Below, piece after piece: positions 25,086 to 34,256 of a DNA stretch of 64,000 bases; positions within the stretch are counted from its first letter, which is position 1; every line of letters starts with the position of its first letter. Origin of the DNA: Subtercola endophyticus (lineage in GTDB: Bacteria > Actinomycetota > Actinomycetes > Actinomycetales > Microbacteriaceae); NCBI RefSeq assembly GCF_021044565.1, contig NZ_CP087997.1:3596001-3660000 (forward strand). Direction: 5' to 3'. The position numbers were made by a program, and so were the translations under genes. Below the pieces are notes generated by a model, which saw only the letters and a program-made list of their open reading frames with translations, ran no database searches and was not told the origin of the DNA.

Positions 25086-27401
25086 GTGAGCATCGAACAG
25101 ACCGAAAGTGCCGTCGAGGCATCCGGTGTCTCTGACCGCGTGCGCGCACTGGTCGCCGACATGACCCTCGACGAAAAACTCGCTCAGCTCGTGGGGTTCT
25201 GGGTCGACCAGGGTGATGAGGTCGTCGCCCCGATGGCCGGTGAGAGGGTGGTCTCGACCCGGTACGAGGATGCCACGGCGAACGGCATCGGCCACCTCAC
25301 CCGGGTCTACGGAACCCGGCCCGTCGACCCGGTCGAGCGCGCGAACTGGCTGTGGAACGAGCAGCGGCGCCTGCAGACAGAGACCCGCCTGGGCATCCCC
25401 GCCCTCGTTCACGAAGAGTGCCTCACCGGCCTCGCTGCGTGGAAGGCGGCGACCTTTCCGACTCCGCTCGCCTGGGGCGCCGCATTCGACCCCGAGCTGG
25501 TAGAGCGAATGGGTGCCGCGATCGGCCGATCGATGCGGCAGCTCGGCGTGCATCAGGGTCTCGCGCCGGTGCTCGACGTGATTCGCGACCCGCGCTGGGG
25601 GCGGGTCGACGAGTGCATCGCCGAAGACCCGTACGTCGTCGGCACCATCGGCACGGCTTATGTGCAGGGCCTGCAGGGCGAGGGTGTGCACGCCACGCTC
25701 AAGCACTTCGTCGGTTACTCCGCCTCGCAGGCGGGGCGAAACCACGCGCCGGTGCACATCGGTCGGCGCGAGTTCGAAGACGTCTTTCTGCCGCCGTTCG
25801 AGATGGCGGTTCGGCTCGGCGGCGTGCGGTCGGTGATGAATTCGTATTCGGAGATCGACGGTGTTCCCTTGGCCGCAGCGCCCGAAGTTCTCACCGGCAT
25901 CTTGCGCGAGCGCTGGGGTTTCGACGGCGTCGTCGTCTCCGACTACTTCGCGGTGGCCTTTCTGCAGAGCATGCACGCTGTCGCTTCCGATCGAGGACAC
26001 GCGGCCCAGCTCGCCCTCGAGGCGGGCATCGATGTCGAGCTACCCAGCGGCGATACCTATCTCGAACCTCTCGCCGAACGCGTGCGTGAGGGGCTGGTGC
26101 CCGAGGCTCTCGTCGATCGTGCGGTGCTTCGGGTGCTGGCGCAGAAAGAGGAGCTCGGGCTGCTCGACGCCCGCTTCGACGAGCCGCCCACGCACATCGA
26201 TCTCGACGACGCCGAACATCGCGCCATCGCGCGCGAGCTCGCCGAAGAGTCGGTCGTGCTGCTCTCGAACGACGGCCTGTTGCCGCTCGGCGAACCCGCA
26301 CGCATCGCCCTGATCGGCCCGAACGCCGACAGCGCCGAAGCGCTCATGGGCTGTTACTCCTTCGCCAACCATGTTCTCGCCCACCACCCGGGAACGCCGT
26401 TCGGTTTCGAGATTCCCACGATTCTCGAGGCGTTCGGCGCCCGGTATCCCGGTGCGGTCATCACCAGCGCCGACGGATGCTCGGTCGAAGGTTTCGACGC
26501 AAGCGGCATCGCCGCCGCGGTCGACGCCGCGCGGGCGAGCGACGTCGCGATCGTCGTCGTCGGCGACCGCGCGGGGCTGTTCGGGCGAGGAACGGTCGGC
26601 GAAGGCAACGACGTCGAATCGCTCGAGCTGCCGGGCATCCAGCGGCAGCTGGTCGAGGCCGTCGTCGCGTCGGGTACCCCCGTGGTGATGGTCGTGCTCT
26701 CCGGTCGCCCCTACGCCATCGGCTGGGCTCTCGACGGGCCTCATGCTCCGGCTGCTGTCGTGCAGTCGTTCTTTCCCGGCGAAGAGGGTGCCACGGCTAT
26801 CGCTGCCGTTCTGGCGGGTGACGTGGTGCCCTCGGGTCACCTGCCGGTCTCGCTGCCCCGGTCGGCAGGCGCCGAACCGTTCAGCTACCTGCACCCGATT
26901 CTCGGGGGCCCGAGCGAGGTGACCAGCGCGGACAGTACTCCGGCGCGACCCTTCGGCTTCGGGCTCAGCTATACGACCTTCGAGCGCACCGAGCTGTTCG
27001 TCGACCCCGAGGTGCCGACCGACGGCACCATCTCAGCGACCGTGCGCGTGCGCAATACCGGCAACCGGGCTGCAACCGATCTCGTTCAGCTTTACGGGCA
27101 CGATGTACTCGGCAGCATCACGCGCCCGGTCGCACAGCTGCTCGGCTATCAGCGGGTGCAGCTGGCGCCGGGCGAGGAGGCCGTTGTGCGATTCGAGGTG
27201 CCCGCGGCTCTGCTCGCCTTCACCGACCGGAATTTCGAGAAGGTCGTGGAGCCGGGGCAGGTCGACCTGTGGGTCGGCGGGTCGTGTGTCGACGAGCAGA
27301 CTCGGGCGTCGTTCGTGCTGACGGGGGCCGTGCATCCGGTCGCCGGCGAGCTGCCGGCGGTCACGGGCGTGACGGTGGTGCGCGCCGCGGTCAGGGTGTG
27401 A
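25086..27401 (+). CDS. Glycoside hydrolase family 3 beta-xylosidase/beta-glucosidase
   Basis: A 771-residue GH3 enzyme without signal peptide. The N-terminal TIM-barrel carries APVLDVIRDPRWGRVDEC, the LKHFVGYSA substrate site and the nucleophile in GVVVSDYFAV (Asp). The alpha/beta sandwich domain follows (GVNIRALIGPN-like segment IALIGPNADS, then VIVVVGDRAG), and a C-terminal fibronectin-III-like domain (VRVRNTGNRAATDLVQLY). The GTG start lies four bases after the permease stop, so it belongs to the importer operon. Cytosolic cleavage of imported beta-xylosides or beta-glucosides is the natural role. Confidence 0.9.
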   Translation: MSIEQTESAVEASGVSDRVRALVADMTLDEKLAQLVGFWVDQGDEVVAPMAGERVVSTRYEDATANGIGHLTRVYGTRPVDPVERANWLWNEQRRLQTETRLGIPALVHEECLTGLAAWKAATFPTPLAWGAAFDPELVERMGAAIGRSMRQLGVHQGLAPVLDVIRDPRWGRVDECIAEDPYVVGTIGTAYVQGLQGEGVHATLKHFVGYSASQAGRNHAPVHIGRREFEDVFLPPFEMAVRLGGVRSVMNSYSEIDGVPLAAAPEVLTGILRERWGFDGVVVSDYFAVAFLQSMHAVASDRGHAAQLALEAGIDVELPSGDTYLEPLAERVREGLVPEALVDRAVLRVLAQKEELGLLDARFDEPPTHIDLDDAEHRAIARELAEESVVLLSNDGLLPLGEPARIALIGPNADSAEALMGCYSFANHVLAHHPGTPFGFEIPTILEAFGARYPGAVITSADGCSVEGFDASGIAAAVDAARASDVAIVVVGDRAGLFGRGTVGEGNDVESLELPGIQRQLVEAVVASGTPVVMVVLSGRPYAIGWALDGPHAPAAVVQSFFPGEEGATAIAAVLAGDVVPSGHLPVSLPRSAGAEPFSYLHPILGGPSEVTSADSTPARPFGFGLSYTTFERTELFVDPEVPTDGTISATVRVRNTGNRAATDLVQLYGHDVLGSITRPVAQLLGYQRVQLAPGEEAVVRFEVPAALLAFTDRNFEKVVEPGQVDLWVGGSCVDEQTRASFVLTGAVHPVAGELPAVTGVTVVRAAVRV

Positions 27402-27478
27402 CGCGCGCGGGCGGGCAGTGGAGTCTGTGTTGGCGCCGCGTAGGTGACAGGTCGCTGTCGCGCTGCCAGAGTTGATGC

Positions 27479-28798
27479 ATGAACGCCGTCACGAACAGCT
27501 TCTCTGCAAATCCCGACTACGACTTCGAGATTCGCACCGCCCTGGGGCATGCCGTCGAGGGTGCATCGGAGCCCGGCGAGGTGCTGGCGGCGACCGCAGG
27601 CATCAAGAAAGGCGACCACAAGGGCTGGTTCGGGGCCTGGAACGGTCTCGCGACGCGAACGCTCGCCACGGCACGGGCGGCGGATGCTGCGGGGCATCGG
27701 GTGAGCGCTGCCCAGGCGTATCTGCGGGCATCCGCCTACTTCGGCGTGGCCGTCGACGCCATCAGCGCCCTCGACGACACGACCGCGCTCGGTCCGACGT
27801 TCGCCAGCCAGCGGGCGGCGTGGAACTCGTTCGTCGACAACGCTTCGGTCGAGGTCGAGCGGGTCGAGATTCCGTACGAGTCGGCGACGCTGCCGGGGTA
27901 CTTCTTTCGGTCGGGGGCTGGGGCTGGTGTTGCTGCCGTTGCTGGGGCTGGGGCGGCTGCCGGTGCTGCTGCGCCTGCTGGCTCCGCCGAGGCTGCCGCC
28001 GCGCCTGCTTCGGCCGCTGCCGCGCCGACGCTGGTCGCCGTCAACGGCAGCGACGGCTCGCTGGCTTCACTCTGGGCATCCACTGTGTCGGCTGCACTGA
28101 AGCGCGGCTACAACGTACTCATGTTCGACGGCCCGGGGCAGCAGTCGCAGCTCTTCGACCGCGGCATTCCGTTTCGCCCCGACTGGGAGAACGTGCTCAC
28201 GCCGGTGTTCGATTTCGTGGCGGCTCAGGCGGGCGTCGATCCGAGCCGCATCGCCGTCTACGGAATCAGCCAGGGGGGATACTGGGTTCCGCGCGCGATC
28301 GCGTTCGAGCACCGCTTCGCCGCGGCGATCGCCGACCCCGGCGTGGTCGACGTCTCCTCCTCGTGGATGGGGCACCTACCCAAGAGTCTCACCAAACTGC
28401 TCGACGAGAAGCAGAACGAGAAGTTCGACAGAGAAATGGCTTTCGGCCTGAAGTTCTCGCCCGAATCGGCTCGCACCTGGAACTTTCGGACCCGGCCCTA
28501 CGCCACGACCGGGTACGCCGAGACGCTCGACGCCGTGCGAGCGTATAACGTCGCCGACCTCGCCGCGCAGATCACAACCCCGCTGCTCATCACCGACCCC
28601 GAGGGCGAGCAGTTCTGGCCGGGACAGTCGGAGCAACTCGCAGCGCTGACGCCTGGCGTGTCGACGATCATCCACTTCACCGCGGCCGAGGGCGCGAGCG
28701 GGCACTGTCAGCCGCTCGCCCGCACGCTCACGGCCGAGCGGATGTTCGACTGGCTCGACGAGAGGCTTGCGGCGCGGCGCGGCGCTGAGCTGAGCTGA
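27479..28798 (+). CDS. FrsA/DUF1100-like alpha/beta hydrolase with an Ala-rich insertion
   Basis: A 439-residue hydrolase with a helical N-domain and an alpha/beta-hydrolase core. The nucleophile elbow is YGISQGGYW (about Ser264), the acid is probably in LLITDPEGEQFW, and the histidine is in GASGHCQP. The pattern resembles FrsA and the 2,6-dihydroxypseudooxynicotine hydrolase group, which cleave C-C or ester bonds. A 40-residue Ala/Gly/Pro-rich stretch (residues about 146-184) is inserted just before the core and looks like an expanded low-complexity linker. A pentanucleotide repeat runs through its stop codon. Substrate unknown. Confidence 0.75.
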   Translation: MNAVTNSFSANPDYDFEIRTALGHAVEGASEPGEVLAATAGIKKGDHKGWFGAWNGLATRTLATARAADAAGHRVSAAQAYLRASAYFGVAVDAISALDDTTALGPTFASQRAAWNSFVDNASVEVERVEIPYESATLPGYFFRSGAGAGVAAVAGAGAAAGAAAPAGSAEAAAAPASAAAAPTLVAVNGSDGSLASLWASTVSAALKRGYNVLMFDGPGQQSQLFDRGIPFRPDWENVLTPVFDFVAAQAGVDPSRIAVYGISQGGYWVPRAIAFEHRFAAAIADPGVVDVSSSWMGHLPKSLTKLLDEKQNEKFDREMAFGLKFSPESARTWNFRTRPYATTGYAETLDAVRAYNVADLAAQITTPLLITDPEGEQFWPGQSEQLAALTPGVSTIIHFTAAEGASGHCQPLARTLTAERMFDWLDERLAARRGAELS

Positions 28799-28820
28799 GC
28801 TGAGTTGAGTTGAGTTGAGC
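28786..28820 (+). repeat. Seven tandem TGAGC/TGAGT pentamers across a stop codon
   Basis: Seven consecutive copies of TGAG(C/T) run from 28786 to 28820. The second or third copy supplies the TGA stop of the hydrolase gene (28796-28798). Because the unit is five bases, gain or loss of a copy changes the reading frame after the repeat, but the TGA-rich unit means translation still ends within a few codons. Confidence 0.85.
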
Positions 28821-28877
28821 TGCGTCGGCTCGAGCCGAGGTGTGGTGCCGGAATGACGCCGGGTGCACACTGAAGTC

Positions 28878-29570
28878 ATGTCGACTTACGTTCTGGTTCC
28901 GGGAGCCTGCCACGGCGGCTGGTGGTACGACGATCTCGTCGCAGAGCTTCGCGCACGTGGTCATGAGGCCGAGGCCGTCACGCTTGCAGGGCTCGAGGTC
29001 ACGGCGGGTGCGGGTGGGTCCGATGCGGGTGGCGATTCCAGTGCAGTGAACCTCACGACTCATATCGACCAGGTAGGTCGTGTCGTCGAGCGTGCCGCGG
29101 CCGATGCGGCAGAGGGCGTGGTTCTCGTCGGCCACAGCTATGCCGGAACCGTGATCACGGCGGTCGCCGACAGGATGCCCGGGGCGGTGCGCGCGCTGGT
29201 CTACCTTGATGCGTTTGTGCCCGAAGACGGTGACAGCTGCTACAGCATGACGAACGATGAACAGCGCGCGTGGTACATCGAGGGCTCGGGGCGTACCGGT
29301 CTCGCCGTCGACCCGCTGCCGTTCTTCGATGAGCGTGCGCGGCCGCATCCGCTCGCCTCGCTGGTGCAGCAGGTCTCGCTGTCGGGTTCCTGGGCCGCGG
29401 TGCCGACGAAGGTCTACGCCGCGGCCGAGTGGCCTGGCGAGTCTCCGTTCGCGTCGTCGATCGCTCGGGTGCAGGCGGATCCGGTCTGGGACTTCTACCG
29501 CTGGGCGACCCGCCACAACGTGATGCACGATGGGCCCGCGCGCGTACTGGAGCTGTTGCTGCCGCTGTGA
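28878..29570 (+). CDS. Alpha/beta hydrolase of the EstC/salicylate-esterase-like group
   Basis: A 230-residue hydrolase beginning STYVLVPGACHGGWWYDDL, the hallmark of the plant hydroxynitrile-lyase / methylesterase and bacterial EstC branch. The nucleophile elbow is LVGHSYAGTVI, the Asp lies in VYLDAFVPEDGDS or later, and the His is probably in RHNVMHDGP. The family cleaves small esters or pyrethroid-like substrates. ATG 28878 begins the family-typical N-terminus. It follows a separate hydrolase gene by about 80 bases that contain the pentamer repeat. Confidence 0.8.
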   Translation: MSTYVLVPGACHGGWWYDDLVAELRARGHEAEAVTLAGLEVTAGAGGSDAGGDSSAVNLTTHIDQVGRVVERAAADAAEGVVLVGHSYAGTVITAVADRMPGAVRALVYLDAFVPEDGDSCYSMTNDEQRAWYIEGSGRTGLAVDPLPFFDERARPHPLASLVQQVSLSGSWAAVPTKVYAAAEWPGESPFASSIARVQADPVWDFYRWATRHNVMHDGPARVLELLLPL

Positions 29571-29833
29571 GGAGATCTGAAATATCGCGCTAGTTTGCCG
29601 TGTCTCGACCAACAGATCGTTGATTGGCGAAAATATCGGCTACCAACCGCCTCGGGGAGGTGACTTGTCGGGTCTCCGTGTCGGTAGGTGCTGATATTTA
29701 TGGTGGTGCGGTAGGTCGCTTGGTGGCAAGCCCGGCAGGGCGCGGCAGCCCGGGATGCTTCGGGGTGGGTGTTTTCGGGGTGCGAATTCCCGTGGTTCGG
29801 AGCCACTTTGTTAGTGAGAATACCTCGGGATTG

Positions 29834-29842
29834 TGGTATGAT
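29834..29842 (+). promoter_or_regulatory. Extended -10 promoter, leaderless, of the HNH gene
   Basis: TGG followed by TATGAT (-10 at 29837-29842) lies six bases before ATG 29849. No Shine-Dalgarno is present, so the mRNA probably starts at or near the ATG. The 278-base spacer 29571-29848 otherwise shows nothing I can name; its open frame in line with the HNH gene is not convincing as coding. Confidence 0.5.
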
Positions 29843-29848
29843 CGGTCT

Positions 29849-31492
29849 ATGCCCGCAACACCCCCTCCGCCCACCAGCAGCCCGGCCGGCAGCACCGACC
29901 GTGCTGCTGACGAGCATGTTCGGGTGTCGTTGGGTGTGCTGTTAGCGGAGGCAGTCGCGGCGTGTGGTGAGTGTGGGGTGTTCCGGGCTGCCGCGCCCTG
30001 CGGGCTTGCCGACGAAGAATTATTGGCCGGTCTGGTTGCGGTGGAGCGGCTAGGCAGGCTGGTGGACGGGTTGCGTACGCAGGTGGCTGGGGATATCGCC
30101 GACCGGAGCAGACACGAGCTGGGGGAGGAGTCACTCGCACGCAAACAGGGGTTCGCGAACGCCGTCGAACTGATCGTGGCCAGCACCTCGGTGTCACGGT
30201 CGACGGCTCGGGCGCGAACGAAGCTCGGTGGGCAGGTGCTGCCGTCGGTTGTGGTCGGGATGCCGGTCCCGTCGAGGTTCCCGGAGGTCGAAGACGCTCT
30301 ACGGTCGGGTCTGATCGGTATCGATACCGCAGAAGCGATCGTTCGCCCGCTGGGGGAGGCTGCCCCGAACTGCGGCACCGAGGAGATCCGTGCGGTCGAA
30401 CGGCAACTCGTGCAGTGGGCTATCGACGGTATCGGTGGGGTGGGGTTCGGTGCGGATGATATTCGCGGCCTCGCAGTCCGGGCCAGAGAGTCGCTCGACG
30501 CGGACGGTGCCGAACCCCGATACAAGGACTTGGAAGCGAAACGCGGTCTGACGTTCTCGAACACCCGCTCAGGCTGTGTCCGTGTGAACGGGGTGCTGAC
30601 GCCGGAACAGGGCGGGGTATGGATGGCTGTTGATCACGCGATCTCCAGCCCCCGAGTTGCCGGCCACGTCTCCTTCGACCCCGGCACACCCAGCGCCAAC
30701 GCCGACGCCGATGCCGGAGCCGACGCTGGAGCCGATGCTGGAGCCGGCACCCTCGCCCTCGCCCTCGCCACCGCCACCGCCACCGCCACGGCCACCGATG
30801 CTGCCGCTGAGGCGGTAGCGGTCGATACGCGTACGCTGCCGCAGCGGCGGGTGGACGTGTTCACCGAGGTCATCCGGCTCGCGGCGGGGTTGTCGGGGAT
30901 GCCGCTGATCAATGGTGCCCGGCCGGTGCTGAACATTCACGCGACCCTCGAGGATGTTGTCAGTGGGCGTGGGGTGGGCTGGATCGATGGCATCGACGAA
31001 CCCGTGCCCGCGTCCGTGGTCGCGCAGACCCTCTGCCACGCCGACATCGTCACGACCGTGTTCGGTGTGCACGGGGAAGTGCTGCACCTGGGGAAGGCGA
31101 AGCGGTTTTTCAGTGCAGCGCAGAACCGGGCGTTGGCGAACCGTGACGGCGGGTGCGTGTGGAAGGGCTGTAACCGACCACCGCAGTTCTGCGAGAGCCA
31201 CCATGTCGTGGACTGGAAAGACGACACCTACGCACCCGGTGTGACGGATGTGTGTAACGGGGCGTTGCTGTGCAAGTTCCACCACAACCACCTCCACACC
31301 GCCGACTGGAAACTCGTCATGGTCGACGGGGTGCCACATCTGATCCCACCGAAATGGGTCGACCATCAACAACGACCACAACGGTGCCGACAAACATCAG
31401 ACCGCCTCAACAACCCTGACCCGCCGACGGTATTCAACCCACGAAGACGCGACAGCACACCCATGCGCCCCAGATTCACCGACGCCGAATAG
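29849..31492 (+). CDS. 13E12-repeat-family DUF222/HNH endonuclease domain protein
   Basis: A protein of about 547 residues of the 13E12 family common in Microbacteriaceae and mycobacteria. The N-terminal DUF222 region spans residues about 25-400 (LLAGLVAVERLGRLVDGLRT). The C-terminal HNH nuclease module is GGCVWKGCNRPPQFCESHHV, then VCNGALLCKFHHNHLH, with paired cysteines and His-Asn-His residues intact. An Ala/Asp/Gly then Ala/Thr dipeptide-like run (about residues 285-325) splits DUF222. These genes occur in many near-copies per genome and are often treated as repetitive elements; the biological role is unclear. Confidence 0.88.
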   Translation: MPATPPPPTSSPAGSTDRAADEHVRVSLGVLLAEAVAACGECGVFRAAAPCGLADEELLAGLVAVERLGRLVDGLRTQVAGDIADRSRHELGEESLARKQGFANAVELIVASTSVSRSTARARTKLGGQVLPSVVVGMPVPSRFPEVEDALRSGLIGIDTAEAIVRPLGEAAPNCGTEEIRAVERQLVQWAIDGIGGVGFGADDIRGLAVRARESLDADGAEPRYKDLEAKRGLTFSNTRSGCVRVNGVLTPEQGGVWMAVDHAISSPRVAGHVSFDPGTPSANADADAGADAGADAGAGTLALALATATATATATDAAAEAVAVDTRTLPQRRVDVFTEVIRLAAGLSGMPLINGARPVLNIHATLEDVVSGRGVGWIDGIDEPVPASVVAQTLCHADIVTTVFGVHGEVLHLGKAKRFFSAAQNRALANRDGGCVWKGCNRPPQFCESHHVVDWKDDTYAPGVTDVCNGALLCKFHHNHLHTADWKLVMVDGVPHLIPPKWVDHQQRPQRCRQTSDRLNNPDPPTVFNPRRRDSTPMRPRFTDAE

Positions 31493-31494
31493 CC

Positions 31495-31615
31495 GCCGCA
31501 CGCCGGACGCCGGACGCCGCCGCCGCATGCCGGACGCCGCGCCGCCGCCGCATGCCGGACGCCGCGCCGCCTCCGGCCGCCGCACGCCGCGCCCCGACGC
31601 CCGACGCCACCTGTT
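31495..31615 (+). repeat. GC-rich imperfect tandem repeats after the HNH gene
   Basis: The short spacer consists of repeated GCCGGACGCC and GCCGCCGCATGCCGGACGCC blocks in about five imperfect copies, ending at the convergent DUF gene. It may fold into strong secondary structure and act as a terminator between the converging genes. Confidence 0.6.
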
Positions 31616-31618
31616 GAG

Positions 31619-32008
31619 CTACAGCGCGCGCACCGAGTTGTTGCGCGGGGTGTGTGTGAGTTCGGCGCGACCCAGGTGCTCGAGCAAGGGCGGCAGGTAC
31701 ATGCCGAAACGACCTCGGTATCCCTTGCGCAGGCCGTACCAGCCGCCGACGGGGTTGGCTTCCGACCGTCCCCACGCCTCGACGGTGCCTTCGGCGGCGG
31801 GTTTCTGTTCATCCGCGGCGCCTAGCGGCACCCACTCGGCTTGCTCGACGAGCCAGGCGTGCAGGTCGTCGATCGCACGGGCCTGGTACTTCAGCTGCGT
31901 CGAGCCGACCTGGCAGACCAGTTCGTCGCCGGCGATATACATGACGTAGTTCGACGAGCCGGGAGCCGTGGTGAGCTGCCAGGGATCGTCTTTGGTTCCT
32001 TCGGCCAC
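31619..32008 (-). CDS. Conserved actinobacterial protein, DUF6855-like (129 aa)
   Basis: A 129-residue soluble protein. The sequence KDDPWQLTTAPGSSNYVMY, DDLHAWLVEQ.EWVPLGAADEQKPA and GGWYGLRKGYRGRFGMYLPP is highly conserved in a widespread actinobacterial family of unknown function, as I recall it. GTG 32008 is chosen because AGAGGAGG lies five bases upstream; an upstream ATG at 32038 is less likely. It stands alone, converging on the HNH gene. Confidence 0.75.
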   Translation of the reverse strand: MAEGTKDDPWQLTTAPGSSNYVMYIAGDELVCQVGSTQLKYQARAIDDLHAWLVEQAEWVPLGAADEQKPAAEGTVEAWGRSEANPVGGWYGLRKGYRGRFGMYLPPLLEHLGRAELTHTPRNNSVRAL

Positions 32009-32093
32009 GAGAGCGCCTCCTCTAGGTGATGGTTGCACCCTATCGCTCGCGCGTCAGCCCCGCAGAGAATTCTTCTCCGCTAGCGTTAGGTGC

Positions 32094-32876
32094 ATGACTA
32101 CCGGGGGCAACGGGGCAGTAGCAAGCGGCAATGAGCGAACCCAGACCGGGCGAACCCAGGCCGGCCGCATCTGGTTCGGCGCGATCGCCGTGGTCGTCGC
32201 GTTCTCGCTGGTGGTGCAGCTCATTCTGATCTTCACGGGTGGCCAAGACGCGAACTCCGGGTCGAACGGAACGGGCGAAAGCCTGGCGACGCGACTCGTG
32301 CGGCTGTTCAGCTTCTTCACGATTCAGAGCAACCTGTTCGTGCTCGGCACGTCGATTGTGCTGGCGCTGAACCCTGCGCGTAACGGTCGGGTGTGGCGGG
32401 TGCTGCGAGTGGATGCTCTGCTCGGCATCATCATCACCGGACTGGTCTACGAGACCATCCTCGCGCCGCTGGTGCATCTCACCGGGTGGGCGCTGGTGGC
32501 GACGATCGGCTTCCATTACATCTCGCCGTGGGCGACCTTGATCGGCTGGCTGCTGTTCGGGCCGCGTCCGCGCATTCCCTGGACGGCGACGGCGTGGGCC
32601 TTCGTCTGGCCGGTGCTCTGGCTGGTTTACACGTTCGTGCACGGAGCGGTGACGGGGTGGTACCCGTATCCGTTCCTCGACGTCGATACGATCGGGTTCG
32701 GTGATTCCGCACGCAATTCCGCGGTCATCCTGCTGATCGGCGTTCTGATCGCCGCGTTACTGACGGTGATCGATCACCGACTGCGCGCGGTGCCGACCGA
32801 ACCGGCGGCTACGGCAGCTACGGCGGGTACGGCGGGTACGGCGGCTACCAACCGGGACGGGGCCGCGAAGCCCTAA
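32094..32876 (+). CDS. Pr6Pr-family membrane protein
   Basis: A 260-residue protein with six predicted membrane helices. FSFFTIQSNLFVLGTSI and the conserved HYISPWATLIGWLLFGPRPR plus TFVHGAVTGWYPYPFLDVDT match the Pr6Pr family. The C-terminus ends in a nine-base tandem repeat coding for AAT/AGT units (32803-32849). ATG 32094 follows TAGCGT by seven bases, another leaderless-type arrangement. Its stop overlaps the convergent deacylase gene by four bases. Function unknown. Confidence 0.78.
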   Translation: MTTGGNGAVASGNERTQTGRTQAGRIWFGAIAVVVAFSLVVQLILIFTGGQDANSGSNGTGESLATRLVRLFSFFTIQSNLFVLGTSIVLALNPARNGRVWRVLRVDALLGIIITGLVYETILAPLVHLTGWALVATIGFHYISPWATLIGWLLFGPRPRIPWTATAWAFVWPVLWLVYTFVHGAVTGWYPYPFLDVDTIGFGDSARNSAVILLIGVLIAALLTVIDHRLRAVPTEPAATAATAGTAGTAATNRDGAAKP

Positions 32877-33424
32877 TCGACCGGAATCGGATTCGCCAGA
32901 CCCTCGACGAACTGCACGCCGGGTAGGCGCTCGAGCAGACGACCGGGCAGCAGAATCTTCGAGCGCCGCATTCCCGAGCCGATGATGACCGCAGGTTCGT
33001 CGCCGACGCGGCTGTCGACGTAGACCGGCCAGGCGGCGGGCAGGCCGATGGGGGTGATGCCGCCGTACTCCATGCTCGTCAGTTCGACGGCTTGCTCCAT
33101 GGGCAGAAACGATGCCTTGCGAACATCCAGCAGTCGCTTGAGGGAGCCGTTCACGTCGGCGCGGGTGCTCGCCAGAATGACGCACGCCGCGATCTTTTCG
33201 AGACCTTCGCGCCGCCCGCCGACGATGACGCAGTTCGCGAGCCAGTTCTGCTCGAGGTCGAACGCCTCGCGAGTCGCGGCGGTGTCGGAGATTGCGGGAT
33301 CGATCTCGACCACCGCGACGTCGTCGAGCAGGCCGAGGTCGGTCAGAACGGCCAGGGTCGGTGCCGCGAGAAGGTCGGTGCGTGTCGAAGCGGGAACGCC
33401 GGTCAAGGTGCCGAGAGTGATCAC
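32873..33424 (-). CDS. YbaK/ProX-family aminoacyl-tRNA deacylase
   Basis: A 183-residue protein of the YbaK/EbsC/ProX family. It has NCVIVGGRREGLEKIAACVI, then VNGSLKRLLDVRKASFLP (catalytic Lys region) and SMEYGGITPIGLPAAWPVYVD. These enzymes hydrolyse mischarged aminoacyl-tRNAs in trans. GTG 33424 is the first start that gives the family length. It lies 20 bases downstream of the TauE gene on the same strand. Confidence 0.82.
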   Translation of the reverse strand: MITLGTLTGVPASTRTDLLAAPTLAVLTDLGLLDDVAVVEIDPAISDTAATREAFDLEQNWLANCVIVGGRREGLEKIAACVILASTRADVNGSLKRLLDVRKASFLPMEQAVELTSMEYGGITPIGLPAAWPVYVDSRVGDEPAVIIGSGMRRSKILLPGRLLERLPGVQFVEGLANPIPVD

Positions 33425-33444
33425 CGATCCAGCGTAATCCCGTG

Positions 33445-34197
33445 TCAGTGCTCGACGAACAACCACACTGCCAGAGCGAGACCGCACGCCGCGATGAGCA
33501 CGCGCAGAACGGCGGCCGGCACTCGCCGTGCGACCGACGGCCCGATCAATCCGCCGATCACCGCGCCGATGCCGAGCGGCCAGACCGCGGGCCACACGAC
33601 CGTTCCGACGACGGCGAAGAGGATGGCCGGCAGAATGTCGGAGGCGACGAGAATGACGTTCTTCAGCGCGTTCGCCCGGTGCAGCACCGGTTCTTTGCTG
33701 AGCAGCAGCAGCGCGATCATCAGAATGCCCGACCCGGCACCGAAGTACCCGTTGTACACCGCCACTCCGGCGCCGGCGGCGCCGATCGCCGCGCGACTCG
33801 CGGGTGCACCGCGCCTCGCCTGCCAGCGCGCGATGGCTGGTTGCAGCAGCAGAATGACCGATCCGGCCGCGACGAGAAACGGCACGACGCTGTCGAAAAC
33901 GCTGCTCGGAGTGACGACCAGCAGAACCGCGCCACCGAGCGAGAACAGCACGGTGGGCGGCAGCCACGTTCGTAGCGTGCCGGAGTGCCCCACGATGTCG
34001 GGCCCGGCTCGCAACGCCGAGCTGAATCCGCTGCCGAGCAACGCGACCGAATTGGTGACGTTCGCCGCGAGCGGCGGGATGCCCACCGCCAACAGCGCCG
34101 GATACGCGACCAGCGACGTGATACCCCCGGCGGTGCCGATGATGCCCGCGACGACCCCGGCCTCGAGGAGAAAGAACCACTCGGTCGCCGTCTGCAT
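33445..34197 (-). CDS. TauE/SafE-family sulfite/organosulfonate exporter-like permease
   Basis: A 250-residue membrane protein with about seven or eight helices. The two-fold repeated family motif is visible as GTAGGITSLVAYPALLAVGI and GAAGAGVAVYNGYFGAGSGILM. TauE/SafE proteins export sulfite, sulfoacetate or related anions. It diverges from the IclR gene that precedes the pca cluster; nothing in its sequence ties it to that pathway. Confidence 0.85.
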   Translation of the reverse strand: MQTATEWFFLLEAGVVAGIIGTAGGITSLVAYPALLAVGIPPLAANVTNSVALLGSGFSSALRAGPDIVGHSGTLRTWLPPTVLFSLGGAVLLVVTPSSVFDSVVPFLVAAGSVILLLQPAIARWQARRGAPASRAAIGAAGAGVAVYNGYFGAGSGILMIALLLLSKEPVLHRANALKNVILVASDILPAILFAVVGTVVWPAVWPLGIGAVIGGLIGPSVARRVPAAVLRVLIAACGLALAVWLFVEH

Positions 34198-34256
34198 ACC
34201 CCCACCCTGCCAGACCTGCGTTACCGTGGAGGCGTGAGCAGCAGGGAGGCAGCGCC

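Noticed and set aside
29624..29848. 75-codon N-terminal extension of the HNH protein
   Set aside because: It runs through the -10 element, and the family N-terminus begins after 29849.
31500..31570. Repeats after the HNH gene considered as a CRISPR array
   Set aside because: Units are contiguous, GC-only and lack unique spacers of constant length; no cas genes.
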